In this document: one piece after another, positions 38,814-44,238 of the stretch
Position numbering within the stretch: position 1 is the stretch's first letter
How the letters are laid out: every line of letters begins with the position of its first letter
Translations under genes and position numbers: made by a program
The notes under the pieces: model-generated
The model's database searches: none
What the model saw: the letters and a program-made list of their open reading frames with translations, nothing else
Told to the model about the DNA's origin: nothing
Virus record (IMG/VR): IMGVR_UViG_3300009159_000114
Span: 1 to 44,238 of that record
DNA length: 44,238 bases
Source: a virus
Strand: one strand, 5' to 3'

Positions 38814-38887
38814 GGTCCCTTAGCTCATTTGGTTAGAGCAACTGACTCATAATCAGTAGGTACCTGGTTCGATCCCAGGAGAGACCA
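38814..38887 (+). tRNA. tRNA with CAU anticodon (Met elongator or Ile2)
   Basis: The cloverleaf is complete: acceptor GGTCCCT/AGAGACC with one C-A mismatch, U8-A9, D arm GCTC/GAGC, anticodon stem ACTGA/TCAGT with loop CTCATAA, T arm CCTGG-TTCGATC-CCAGG and discriminator A. The D arm and TTAGCTC start resemble tRNA-Ile2 as well as elongator tRNA-Met; which it is depends on C34 modification to lysidine. It is not an initiator. Confidence 0.9.
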
Positions 38888-38923
38888 CGTAAGAGTTTTT
38901 AAACATTTAAAAAAAAATAAAAT

Positions 38924-39151
38924 ATGTCAAACAAAAAAAACACATCAACAGGAATTGGATTAGGAGGTTTTATATTCTTAGTCTTTTTAACACTTAAATT
39001 GGGTGAGATAGGTCCAGTTCAGTATTGGTCGTGGTGGTGGGTTACATCCCCACTTTGGATACCCCTATTATTAATTCTTATTATTATGTTAGTAATTGGA
39101 TTTCTTATAACAATTACCACTATAAAAAACCGAACCAATATGGGTGAGTAG
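38924..39151 (+). CDS. Small membrane protein with WSWWWV-PLW motif, 75 aa
   Basis: The sequence has TGIGLGGFIFLVFLTLKLGE as one span and, after YWSWWWVTSPLWIP, a second span (LLLILIIMLVIGFLITI). I know this pattern from a widespread phage protein group labelled transmembrane Fragile-X-F-like; its function is not established. The gene sits between tRNA-Met/Ile2 and tRNA-Glu. Its stop codon lies within a structured RNA element. Confidence 0.8.
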   Translation: MSNKKNTSTGIGLGGFIFLVFLTLKLGEIGPVQYWSWWWVTSPLWIPLLLILIIMLVIGFLITITTIKNRTNMGE

Positions 39152-39199
39152 TTAGAAGGGCCTTTCCTGAAAGATGGCTCGCTAGGCCCGTATTCACCC
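39142..39199 (+). ncRNA. Structured element before tRNA-Glu
   Basis: GGGTGAGTA pairs with TATTCACCC (9 bp, one G-T) and encloses GGGCCT/AGGCCC (6 bp) and a smaller CTTT-CCTG-AAAG hairpin. The element starts in the last codons of the membrane protein gene and ends 8 bases before tRNA-Glu. It lacks a T-loop, so it is not a tRNA; it may be a processing or stability signal. Confidence 0.45.
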
Positions 39200-39207
39200 T
39201 TATTTTT

Positions 39208-39279
39208 GGTCCCATCGACTATCGGTTAGGTCGTCAGGTTTTCATCCTGGAAAGTCGGGTTCGATTCCCGGTGGGACTA
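39208..39279 (+). tRNA. tRNA-Glu (anticodon UUC)
   Basis: Acceptor GGTCCCA/TGGGACT, U8-C9, D arm GACT/GGTC, anticodon stem TCAGG/CCTGG with loop TTTTCAT, T arm TCGGG-TTCGATT-CCCGG and discriminator A are all visible. The sequence resembles Bacteroidetes tRNA-Glu. CCA is not encoded. Confidence 0.93.
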
Positions 39280-39349
39280 CTATAATATTTATTTTTGTAA
39301 AAAAAATCACTTTTTTATACTCAATAAAAAATAATAATGGTTTTTTTAG

Positions 39350-39358
39350 ATATTTATA
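39350..39358 (+). promoter_or_regulatory. Putative late promoter element ATATTTATA
   Basis: It lies 30 bases before the holin gene ATG at 39389. Confidence 0.45.
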
Positions 39359-39388
39359 TGTAATAATAAACTATAAAAAACAAAAATT

Positions 39389-39559
39389 ATGAAATTAACT
39401 AAAGATCAATTATTGGGCGTAATAAGACACGCATTAACTTTTATTGGAGGTATTTTAATTACAAAAGGTCTTGTAGATGAAAGTCTATTTAGTGAAATAA
39501 CAGGTGGTATTTTAACCTTAACGGGAGCTGTTTGGTCAATCATCAACAAAAAAAAATAA
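39389..39559 (+). CDS. Pam3-gp28-like holin, 56 aa
   Basis: The sequence MKLTKDQLLGVIRHALTFIG, then GGILITKGLVDESLFSE and ITGGILTLTGAVWSIINKKK, matches a small phage holin family I recall as Pam3-gp28-like: an N-terminal helix with RHxLT, a Gly-rich span, an acidic turn and a second span ending in a basic tail. Holins permeabilise the inner membrane at lysis and let endolysin through. The nearest wall hydrolase is the tagged lysozyme next door; the untagged GH19 endolysin is at 15132. Confidence 0.78.
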   Translation: MKLTKDQLLGVIRHALTFIGGILITKGLVDESLFSEITGGILTLTGAVWSIINKKK

Positions 39560-39583
39560 TAATTAATTTAACTTTTTAAATTT

Positions 39584-39609
39584 AAACCCACTCACAAGGT
39601 GGGTTTTTT
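39584..39609 (+). terminator. Rho-independent terminator
   Basis: AAACCCAC pairs with GTGGGTTT around TCACAAG (8 bp), followed by T residues. It ends the tRNA-holin region. Confidence 0.88.
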
Positions 39610-39618
39610 AATTATATG

Positions 39619-39627
39619 ATATTTATT
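39619..39627 (+). promoter_or_regulatory. Putative late promoter element ATATTTATT
   Basis: It directly follows the terminator in the TATATGATATTTAT context also seen at 379 and 1565, 6 bases before the ATG at 39634. Confidence 0.6.
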
Positions 39628-39633
39628 AGTTAT

Positions 39634-40494
39634 ATGAAAATTATTATCACAGAATCACAATTAAAATTAATAACCGAAGACACTTTATCGGATGATGAAG
39701 AATTTAAAGAACTTGTAAGAGGTTGGGAAGGTAAAGTAATTGATCCAATAACTAAAAAACATATAACATATGATGACGTTACAATGAGACCTGTTACATC
39801 CTCAAAACAAATTCAAGGAACAATGACGATTGGATATGGAACTACTATGTCGGTTTACCCTCAAATGAAAGTTGGAGAAAGGATCTCGGATAGTAAAGCA
39901 AATCAGTTATTAGAATTAGGGATCAAAAAAGAAGAAAATGAAGTTAAAAGATTAATTCCAAAATACGATCAATATCCAAGATATGTTAGAATGGCGTTAT
40001 TAAACGCTAAATACCGTGGAGATCTTGGTCCGGCAACAATCAAATTAATTAATCAAAATAAATGGGGTTTTGTTTCTAAAGAATACTTAAATCACCCAAA
40101 TTATAAAAATCCGGGTAAGTATCCTGGTGTTGTAAAAAGAATGAGATCAAATGCCGATGTTTTTGACAGATATTATAGAGAGTTAAAAGTTGTTAAAAAA
40201 CCAATTGTTAAAAAAACAGTTGTTAAAACTTCCGAAACCGAAAAACAAAGGTGTTTAAAAATGTTACCAAAGGAACTTGTCTATAAACCTGAATGTGATA
40301 AGTACTTTAAAAGTGATTACCATATGGATTATGGTTATGATTTTTCTAAAATATTTTATACCGTAAAACCAGGTGATAATCTTTCAGGGATAGCATCAAA
40401 ATACGGTAAATCAGTTACTGTAGCCACATTAATGAAATTAAATAATTTAAAGTCAGATAATATCAAACCGGGACAAAGATTAAAAATAAAATAA
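39634..40494 (+). CDS. MKIIITESQ-tagged GH24-type lysozyme with LysM domain, 286 aa
   Basis: The start ATG 39634 gives MKIIITESQLKLITEDTL, with two I-T-E sites. The lysozyme part has RGWEGKV (probable catalytic Glu) and, after a longer insert than in T4 lysozyme, GTMTIGYGTT, then YVRMALLNAKYRGDLG. The C-terminal LysM reads YTVKPGDNLSGIASKYGKSV with LMKLNNLKSDNIKPGQ and binds peptidoglycan. A tag plus LysM suggests a virion-associated lysozyme for local wall entry, not the lysis enzyme. Confidence 0.88.
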   Translation: MKIIITESQLKLITEDTLSDDEEFKELVRGWEGKVIDPITKKHITYDDVTMRPVTSSKQIQGTMTIGYGTTMSVYPQMKVGERISDSKANQLLELGIKKEENEVKRLIPKYDQYPRYVRMALLNAKYRGDLGPATIKLINQNKWGFVSKEYLNHPNYKNPGKYPGVVKRMRSNADVFDRYYRELKVVKKPIVKKTVVKTSETEKQRCLKMLPKELVYKPECDKYFKSDYHMDYGYDFSKIFYTVKPGDNLSGIASKYGKSVTVATLMKLNNLKSDNIKPGQRLKIK

Positions 40495-40521
40495 AATAAA
40501 ATTACTTTTATCTGTTACTTA

Positions 40522-40531
40522 ATATTTATAA
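40522..40531 (+). promoter_or_regulatory. Putative late promoter element ATATTTATAA
   Basis: It lies 5 bases before the ATG at 40537. Confidence 0.55.
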
Positions 40532-40536
40532 ATTAT

Positions 40537-41145
40537 ATGGAAAATTTTTTAGGTGTTGTTATAGCTTTTATCACAGGTGTGGTTGGTCCAGTTTTACTGA
40601 TTTACGTTAAAAACAGGTTGAATAAAAAAGAAAAACCAGATATGGTTAGAGAAACTCTTCGTGTGAGTGAGTTGGTAACATCAAAAATAGAACACATAAA
40701 GGAAGAATTTGATGCCGATCGTGTTTGGATAACTCAATTCCACAATGGTGGTAATTTCTACCCAACGGGTAAATCAATGGCAAAGTTCTCAATAATGTAT
40801 GAAACGGTTCATCCTGGAGTACCATCGGTACAAAGTAATTTTCATAACATACCTGTTAATTTATTTTCAAAATCAATAAATGAATTATTAAGTAATGACC
40901 TTATTCAAATTTCAGATTATAAAGACGAAACTATTGCAACTTTTGGATTGAAGTATATCGCTGAAGACACAGGATGTAAATCAGGTTATTTATTTGCAAT
41001 TAAAACAATTGATGATAAGTTCATCGGAACTTTAGGTTTGGATTATACAAAACGTAAGAAAAAATTGGACATGGAATCAATTAATCACCTACAAGTTCAC
41101 GCAACATCTTTGGGTGGAGTGTTAATGACACATTTAGAACAATAA
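40537..41145 (+). CDS. Membrane-anchored GAF-like protein, 202 aa
   Basis: Residues 3-25 form a span (FLGVVIAFITGVVGPVLLIY) followed by a basic KNRLNKKEK. The soluble domain has FDADRVWITQFHNGGNFYPT and GKSMAKFSIMYETVHPGV, a pattern I associate with GAF-like domains of phage and plasmid proteins, and GYLFAIKTIDDKFIGTLGL as the later beta strands. GAF domains bind small ligands or mediate dimerisation; the ligand here is unknown. It has no tag but has a late-type element. Confidence 0.78.
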   Translation: MENFLGVVIAFITGVVGPVLLIYVKNRLNKKEKPDMVRETLRVSELVTSKIEHIKEEFDADRVWITQFHNGGNFYPTGKSMAKFSIMYETVHPGVPSVQSNFHNIPVNLFSKSINELLSNDLIQISDYKDETIATFGLKYIAEDTGCKSGYLFAIKTIDDKFIGTLGLDYTKRKKKLDMESINHLQVHATSLGGVLMTHLEQ

Positions 41146-41147
41146 TT

Positions 41148-41177
41148 TTGTTTTTATAAAAAAATAGTATACCTTTG
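41148..41177 (+). promoter_or_regulatory. Bacteroidetes-type promoter, TTG-N19-TACCTTTG
   Basis: TTG at 41148-41150 and TACCTTTG at 41170-41177 are 19 bases apart. As at 38081, TGGT then ATG follow directly, implying a leaderless message. Confidence 0.8.
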
Positions 41178-41181
41178 TGGT

Positions 41182-41661
41182 ATGAATATATTTTTTTTAG
41201 ATTTTGACACAAAAAAATGTGCGGAATATCATTGTGATAAACACGTAGTTAAAATGATCCTTGAGACGGCACAACTATTGTGTAGTACCCATTGGGTTAT
41301 AGGATCAGAAGCCCCTTATAAATTATCACATAAAAATCATCCATGTTCAATATGGGTTCGTGAGAATTTATCTAACTATCTATACCTTTGTGATCTTGGA
41401 TTAGAGTTATGTAAAGAATATACATATCGTTATGGAAAGAGACATAAGTCTCAGGATGTAATAGAGTGGTGTTTAACGAACAAACCAAATATTTCCGACA
41501 CAGAGTTCACAGAACCACCCAAAGCTATGCCAGACGAATATAAAGTTAGTAATGTCATAGAATCTTATCGAAATTACTATATTGGAGCAAAAAAAGATTT
41601 TGCAAAATGGAAAAATAGAGATGTTCCTGAATGGTTTTTAAATAAGAGTATATTTATGTAA
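41182..41661 (+). CDS. Conserved phage protein of unknown function, 159 aa
   Basis: MNIFFLDFDTKKCAEYHCDK, HVVKMILETAQLLCSTH, SHKNHPCSIWVRENLSNYLY and TEPPKAMPDEYK form a pattern I know from a widespread uncharacterised phage protein. The overall order of His, Lys and aromatic residues recalls T4 endonuclease V-like pyrimidine-dimer glycosylases, but I cannot confirm this. It is untagged and under a host-type promoter, consistent with an intracellular role. The M23/M15 gene starts 2 bases after its stop. Confidence 0.8.
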   Translation: MNIFFLDFDTKKCAEYHCDKHVVKMILETAQLLCSTHWVIGSEAPYKLSHKNHPCSIWVRENLSNYLYLCDLGLELCKEYTYRYGKRHKSQDVIEWCLTNKPNISDTEFTEPPKAMPDEYKVSNVIESYRNYYIGAKKDFAKWKNRDVPEWFLNKSIFM

Positions 41662-41663
41662 AT

Positions 41664-43649
41664 ATGAACTTAATTTATCCGTTATCAATAAAAGGTAGAA
41701 AAACATCTGGATTTGGTCCTAGATGGGGAAAAAATCATAATGGTATTGACATTGGTGTCCCTGATGGGACAGGTGTTAATTCTGTTGCAGATGGTGAAGT
41801 AGTCAGGGCAGATATGCGAGACTATAAAGGTTACGGTAATTTTATAATTGTTAAACATGACTTAGATGGTGAAACTTTTTATTCCGCATATGCCCATTTA
41901 ACTAAAATGTTGGTAAGTGTTGGTGATAAAGTTAAACAAGGAGATCAAATTGCATTATCTGGTGGTGGACAAGGTTTATCAAAAGGTTCCGGTAAGTCAA
42001 CTGGACCACATTTACATTTTGAAATTAGAAAAAGTCAAAATGGTAATTGGGTTAATCCAGAATCATATATTAGTGGTAAAGAAATTGTAAAAGGAAGTTT
42101 AAATAAAACTCAAGATGATAATGAAGTACCTGATAATGAAGTACCCGATAAAAGTACAATAAGTAATTTGGTTGTCACATACAACAATTTGACAGGTAAA
42201 TCAAAAGACATTGCCGATACCGTTGTATCTCAATTAAAAAAAATAGGGATTACTAACCCATACACCATTATAGTAATATGTTCAATATTAATAAAAAAAT
42301 ATGGAACTATAACCGAAAGTTTTATATTAGGTAAGAATAAAATTAAAATTCCAAGAGATGGTGCCCACAAGGGACAATCAGGTTGGCAGAGTAACAATGC
42401 TTGGGATATTGCAGTCCCAATTGGAACTCCGGTATACGCAGTTAATTCAGGTACTGTCGTTACTTTTACAAATCATGGTCCAAATATTATAAGGAAAAAT
42501 GGTAAAAAAATATTTGGGACTGGATTTACAGTTAAAACTGATAATAAATTACCAAGTGTTTTTTATACTCATTTAAAAGATACCACAATTTCAAAAGGAT
42601 CTAAAATTTCTTGCGGACAATTGTTAGGATATGTGATGGATTTTCCTGGTAGTTCATATGATCACCTACATATTGGAGTTGAAAAGGGTAATATTAGACA
42701 ATTTATTACTGATGATGGAACATTAAAATGTAAATCAAACTATTCAAAAAATGACGAGGATGAAACCCCGACAAAATCTGAAGGTAATACATTACCACCA
42801 CAGATTCAAAAGTTAATGGATAAATTAAAAACAGTTTATGGGATTAACATTACTCAAAAACATATTGATGCTGAATTTAAACAAGAAGGAAATATTAGAC
42901 CAGATAATGGTGGTGTTGATTCGCAAGCAAAGAAAAAAATTGATGAATTAATAAAGGACTGTAAATTGGCAAACCCCATACAATATCCAGATGACATTGT
43001 GTCGGGATATAGAAGTTATAATGACCAAGTAGATAATTTTGGATCCAAAGCCAAAAAAAGAGGTATTGAAAACACACAAGCTTCAAACTGTTTACCTGGA
43101 TTTAGCCAACATCACACAGGTAAAACTTTTGATATATTTAGTACTGATACTAGTTGGTGGGATAAAAACTCAAAGGTTAAAAAATGGGTTGCCGATAATT
43201 GTGAAAATTATGGGTTTGAGGTAACTTATAAATCCAAAGGATCATTGAGAATTGCGGAACCTTGGCACTTATATTATACTGGTGGTGGCACCAAAAATAA
43301 CAACGATGTTTTATTGTTACTAAAAAAAGATCTAGAACTATTAACCAATAATAAAGAAACTATAAATAATTTTAAAACTTTGGATGAATGTATAAAATAT
43401 TATTCATCTATAGAATTATCTGACGGATCTACACTATCAAAAGATTCAATTACAGAAGTGGCAAAACAATTTAGGGTTGAGGTTGGAACGAAAAACACTA
43501 ACGACATAGATATAAAATCATTTTTAAAAACTATTTTAAGTCTCCCTGTACTTGGAGCTGAAATTAGAAAAGAAAGAGGTCTTTCCGAAAATACTCAATT
43601 AAATGAGGAAATTTATAGAATAAAAGACTTAATGAAAAAAATTATTTAA
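41664..43649 (+). CDS. Peptidoglycan peptidase with M23, degenerate M23 and M15 domains and C-terminal tag, 661 aa
   Basis: Domain 1 (about residues 11-140) is M23/LytM with H25-x-x-x-D29 and GPHLHFE near 115. Domain 2 (about 225-350) is M23-like, but NNAWDIA replaces the first His of HxxxD with Asn, while DHLHIG is kept; it may bind without cutting. Domain 3 (about 410-540) is VanY/M15-like with SGYRSYNDQ, FSQHHTGKTFDIF and EPWHLYY. M23 enzymes cut peptide cross-bridges and M15 enzymes trim D-Ala ends. The C-terminus LSENTQLNEEIYRIKDLMKK repeats the GNAT leader, so the tag appears to be C-terminal here. Confidence 0.93.
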   Translation: MNLIYPLSIKGRKTSGFGPRWGKNHNGIDIGVPDGTGVNSVADGEVVRADMRDYKGYGNFIIVKHDLDGETFYSAYAHLTKMLVSVGDKVKQGDQIALSGGGQGLSKGSGKSTGPHLHFEIRKSQNGNWVNPESYISGKEIVKGSLNKTQDDNEVPDNEVPDKSTISNLVVTYNNLTGKSKDIADTVVSQLKKIGITNPYTIIVICSILIKKYGTITESFILGKNKIKIPRDGAHKGQSGWQSNNAWDIAVPIGTPVYAVNSGTVVTFTNHGPNIIRKNGKKIFGTGFTVKTDNKLPSVFYTHLKDTTISKGSKISCGQLLGYVMDFPGSSYDHLHIGVEKGNIRQFITDDGTLKCKSNYSKNDEDETPTKSEGNTLPPQIQKLMDKLKTVYGINITQKHIDAEFKQEGNIRPDNGGVDSQAKKKIDELIKDCKLANPIQYPDDIVSGYRSYNDQVDNFGSKAKKRGIENTQASNCLPGFSQHHTGKTFDIFSTDTSWWDKNSKVKKWVADNCENYGFEVTYKSKGSLRIAEPWHLYYTGGGTKNNNDVLLLLKKDLELLTNNKETINNFKTLDECIKYYSSIELSDGSTLSKDSITEVAKQFRVEVGTKNTNDIDIKSFLKTILSLPVLGAEIRKERGLSENTQLNEEIYRIKDLMKKII

Positions 43650-43654
43650 TTTTC

Positions 43655-43685
43655 TTGATTTATTAATATATTTATATTATCTTTG
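43655..43685 (+). promoter_or_regulatory. Bacteroidetes-type promoter, TTG-N20-TATCTTTG
   Basis: TTG at 43655-43657 is followed after 20 bases by TATCTTTG (43678-43685). The ATG of the next small gene is 50 bases downstream. An ATATTTATA also falls in the spacer, so both promoter classes may overlap. Confidence 0.8.
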
Positions 43686-43735
43686 TAACATAATTAAAAA
43701 AGTTCATTTAATTATTAACCTTTTAAAAACTATAT

Positions 43736-43882
43736 ATGAGTGATGAAATACAAATATCGATTAATGATCTTTTTTATTATTATGATAATAATGGTATAAA
43801 GTATAGTACACCAAATTCGTCTTTTGCTGAATTAAGAGCGGATTTTTATAAGACTTATAAAGTATACGTAGAAAAACATTAA
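43736..43882 (+). CDS. Small protein, 48 aa
   Basis: The frame reads MSDEIQISINDLFYYYDNNG and continues to YKVYVEKH. It is short and aromatic-rich with no recognised family. It has its own host-type promoter and a 50-base leader, and the structured RNA promoter follows 20 bases after its stop. Confidence 0.65.
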   Translation: MSDEIQISINDLFYYYDNNGIKYSTPNSSFAELRADFYKTYKVYVEKH

Positions 43883-43902
43883 AAAAAAATATTACAAAAT
43901 AC

Positions 43903-43933
43903 TTGACATAACAAAATAAATGTCTTATCTTTG
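43903..43933 (+). promoter_or_regulatory. Bacteroidetes-type promoter of the structured RNA
   Basis: TTG (43903-43905, in TTGACA) and TATCTTTG (43926-43933) are 20 bases apart. It is the best host-type promoter in the window and no coding frame follows it. Confidence 0.88.
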
Positions 43934-43939
43934 TAAAAC

Positions 43940-44238
43940 AAATCAGGAAAAGTCCTGAAAAGTTCTTTGAAAATTTAGATTATCCATTCAGAAGTAAGAA
44001 ATGAAACTGATAAAGATATTGGGCCGTGTATAGTCCATAAAATAAACTACGAAAGTAGGATAAAGTGAACCCCCAAGTGTAACGGGTTTGCGTCTTAATA
44101 GTCTTCGGAATATTGAGGTCGAGTACACAGGCGAGATACCATAAGATCTTTAGTACCGAGGCCAACGGTGTAGGGAAAGTGATTTTATGACGAGGTGATG
44201 TGGGTCATCTTGTTGAGGAGGGAACTCCAATAGGAATA
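43940..44238 (+). ncRNA. Large structured noncoding RNA, 3' end beyond the window
   Basis: About 300 bases lack a plausible coding frame and are less AT-rich than the flanks. Visible helices: TCAGGA-AAAG-TCCTGA at 43943; a long-range helix 44024-44030 with 44124-44131 enclosing three hairpins (CTAC-GAAA-GTAG at 44047; AACCC/GGGTT at 44068; a ~9-bp stem capped by C-UUCG-G at 44094-44117). Downstream are TACCG/CGGTG (44154-44170), ATGAC/GTCAT (44187-44208) and GGAG-GGAA-CTCC (44217-44228). GNRA and UUCG loops and the multibranch junction indicate selected structure. It could be an ornate phage RNA of the GOLLD/ROOL kind, or part of an intron; I do not recognise it. Confidence 0.75.

Noticed and set aside
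43980-44165. Minus-strand frame of 61 codons inside the structured RNA
   Set aside because: It lies across the hairpins of the noncoding RNA and has no promoter; its residues look random.
44026-44238. Group II intron 5' end (GTGTATAG) or RNase P RNA
   Set aside because: GTGTA does not fit the GTGYG consensus well, no reverse transcriptase is visible, and RNase P core motifs are absent. An intron remains possible beyond the window edge.

Overview
This window looks like part of a large, strongly AT-rich tailed-phage genome whose host is a member of the Bacteroidetes. The host inference rests on promoters of the Bacteroidetes type (TTG, a 19-20 base spacer, then TAnnTTTG) at about ten places, AT-rich leaders without Shine-Dalgarno sequences, and a tRNA-Glu typical of that phylum. 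The phage inference rests on dense short genes, several cell-wall hydrolases, holin-like proteins, four tRNA genes and no host metabolic genes. Nothing here is a terminase, portal, major capsid or tail gene, so this is an accessory or late region and the exact phage lineage cannot be fixed.

The dominant feature is a shared terminal tag. About 35 otherwise unrelated proteins start with one of a few short leaders: MKIIITESQ; a longer form like MKKIIKLTEEGLTRLIRR followed by VITES; a form with xxSExxRILxLH ending in LxEQ or LLNE; MNNTDDILKKILLNMRYD; and MEKLLLEINRYKQLM. Almost all contain or end in [LIV]-x-E. This resembles the capsid-targeting sequences of T4 internal head proteins, which prohead protease gp21 cuts after (L/I)-x-E, and similar leaders in marine phage proteins. 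I infer that most of this window encodes proteins packed in the virion, many possibly delivered to the host. Cargo includes a GNAT acetyltransferase, an HExxH metallopeptidase, an L,D-transpeptidase-like protein, lysozymes and membrane proteins. At least one tag appears to be C-terminal, on a three-domain peptidoglycan peptidase.

Layout: 1-1.5 kb, the end of an upstream gene, a small membrane protein and a Cys-rich protein. 1.6-9.3 kb, a tandem array of tagged small proteins, many sharing a ~90-residue acidic helical module. 9.3-14.8 kb, mixed small genes, an FKBP/SlyD-type prolyl isomerase and repeat-bearing tagged proteins. 15-17.7 kb, a GH19 endolysin, membrane proteins, a 31-bp tandem repeat and a strand switch. 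17.8-23.4 kb, more tagged proteins (protease, transpeptidase, multi-span membrane protein) and a lipoprotein. 23.5-33.6 kb, large tagged proteins with conserved ends and variable centres. 33.7-36.8 kb, four glycosyltransferase-like genes. 36.8-39.3 kb, four tRNAs, two structured elements, GNAT and a cysteine-peptidase-like protein. 39.3-43.9 kb, holin, lysozyme-LysM, GAF-like protein and the M23/M15 peptidase. From about 43.94 kb a structured noncoding RNA runs off the window.

Two promoter classes track two gene classes. An ATATTTATA element lies shortly before most tagged genes that begin a transcription unit, in both orientations, and is absent inside operons; I read it as the late promoter. 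Host-type TTG-N19/20-TAnnTTTG promoters precede mostly untagged genes, the tRNA cluster and the structured RNA. Rho-independent terminators and ATATTTATA elements recur as near-identical cassettes between genes.
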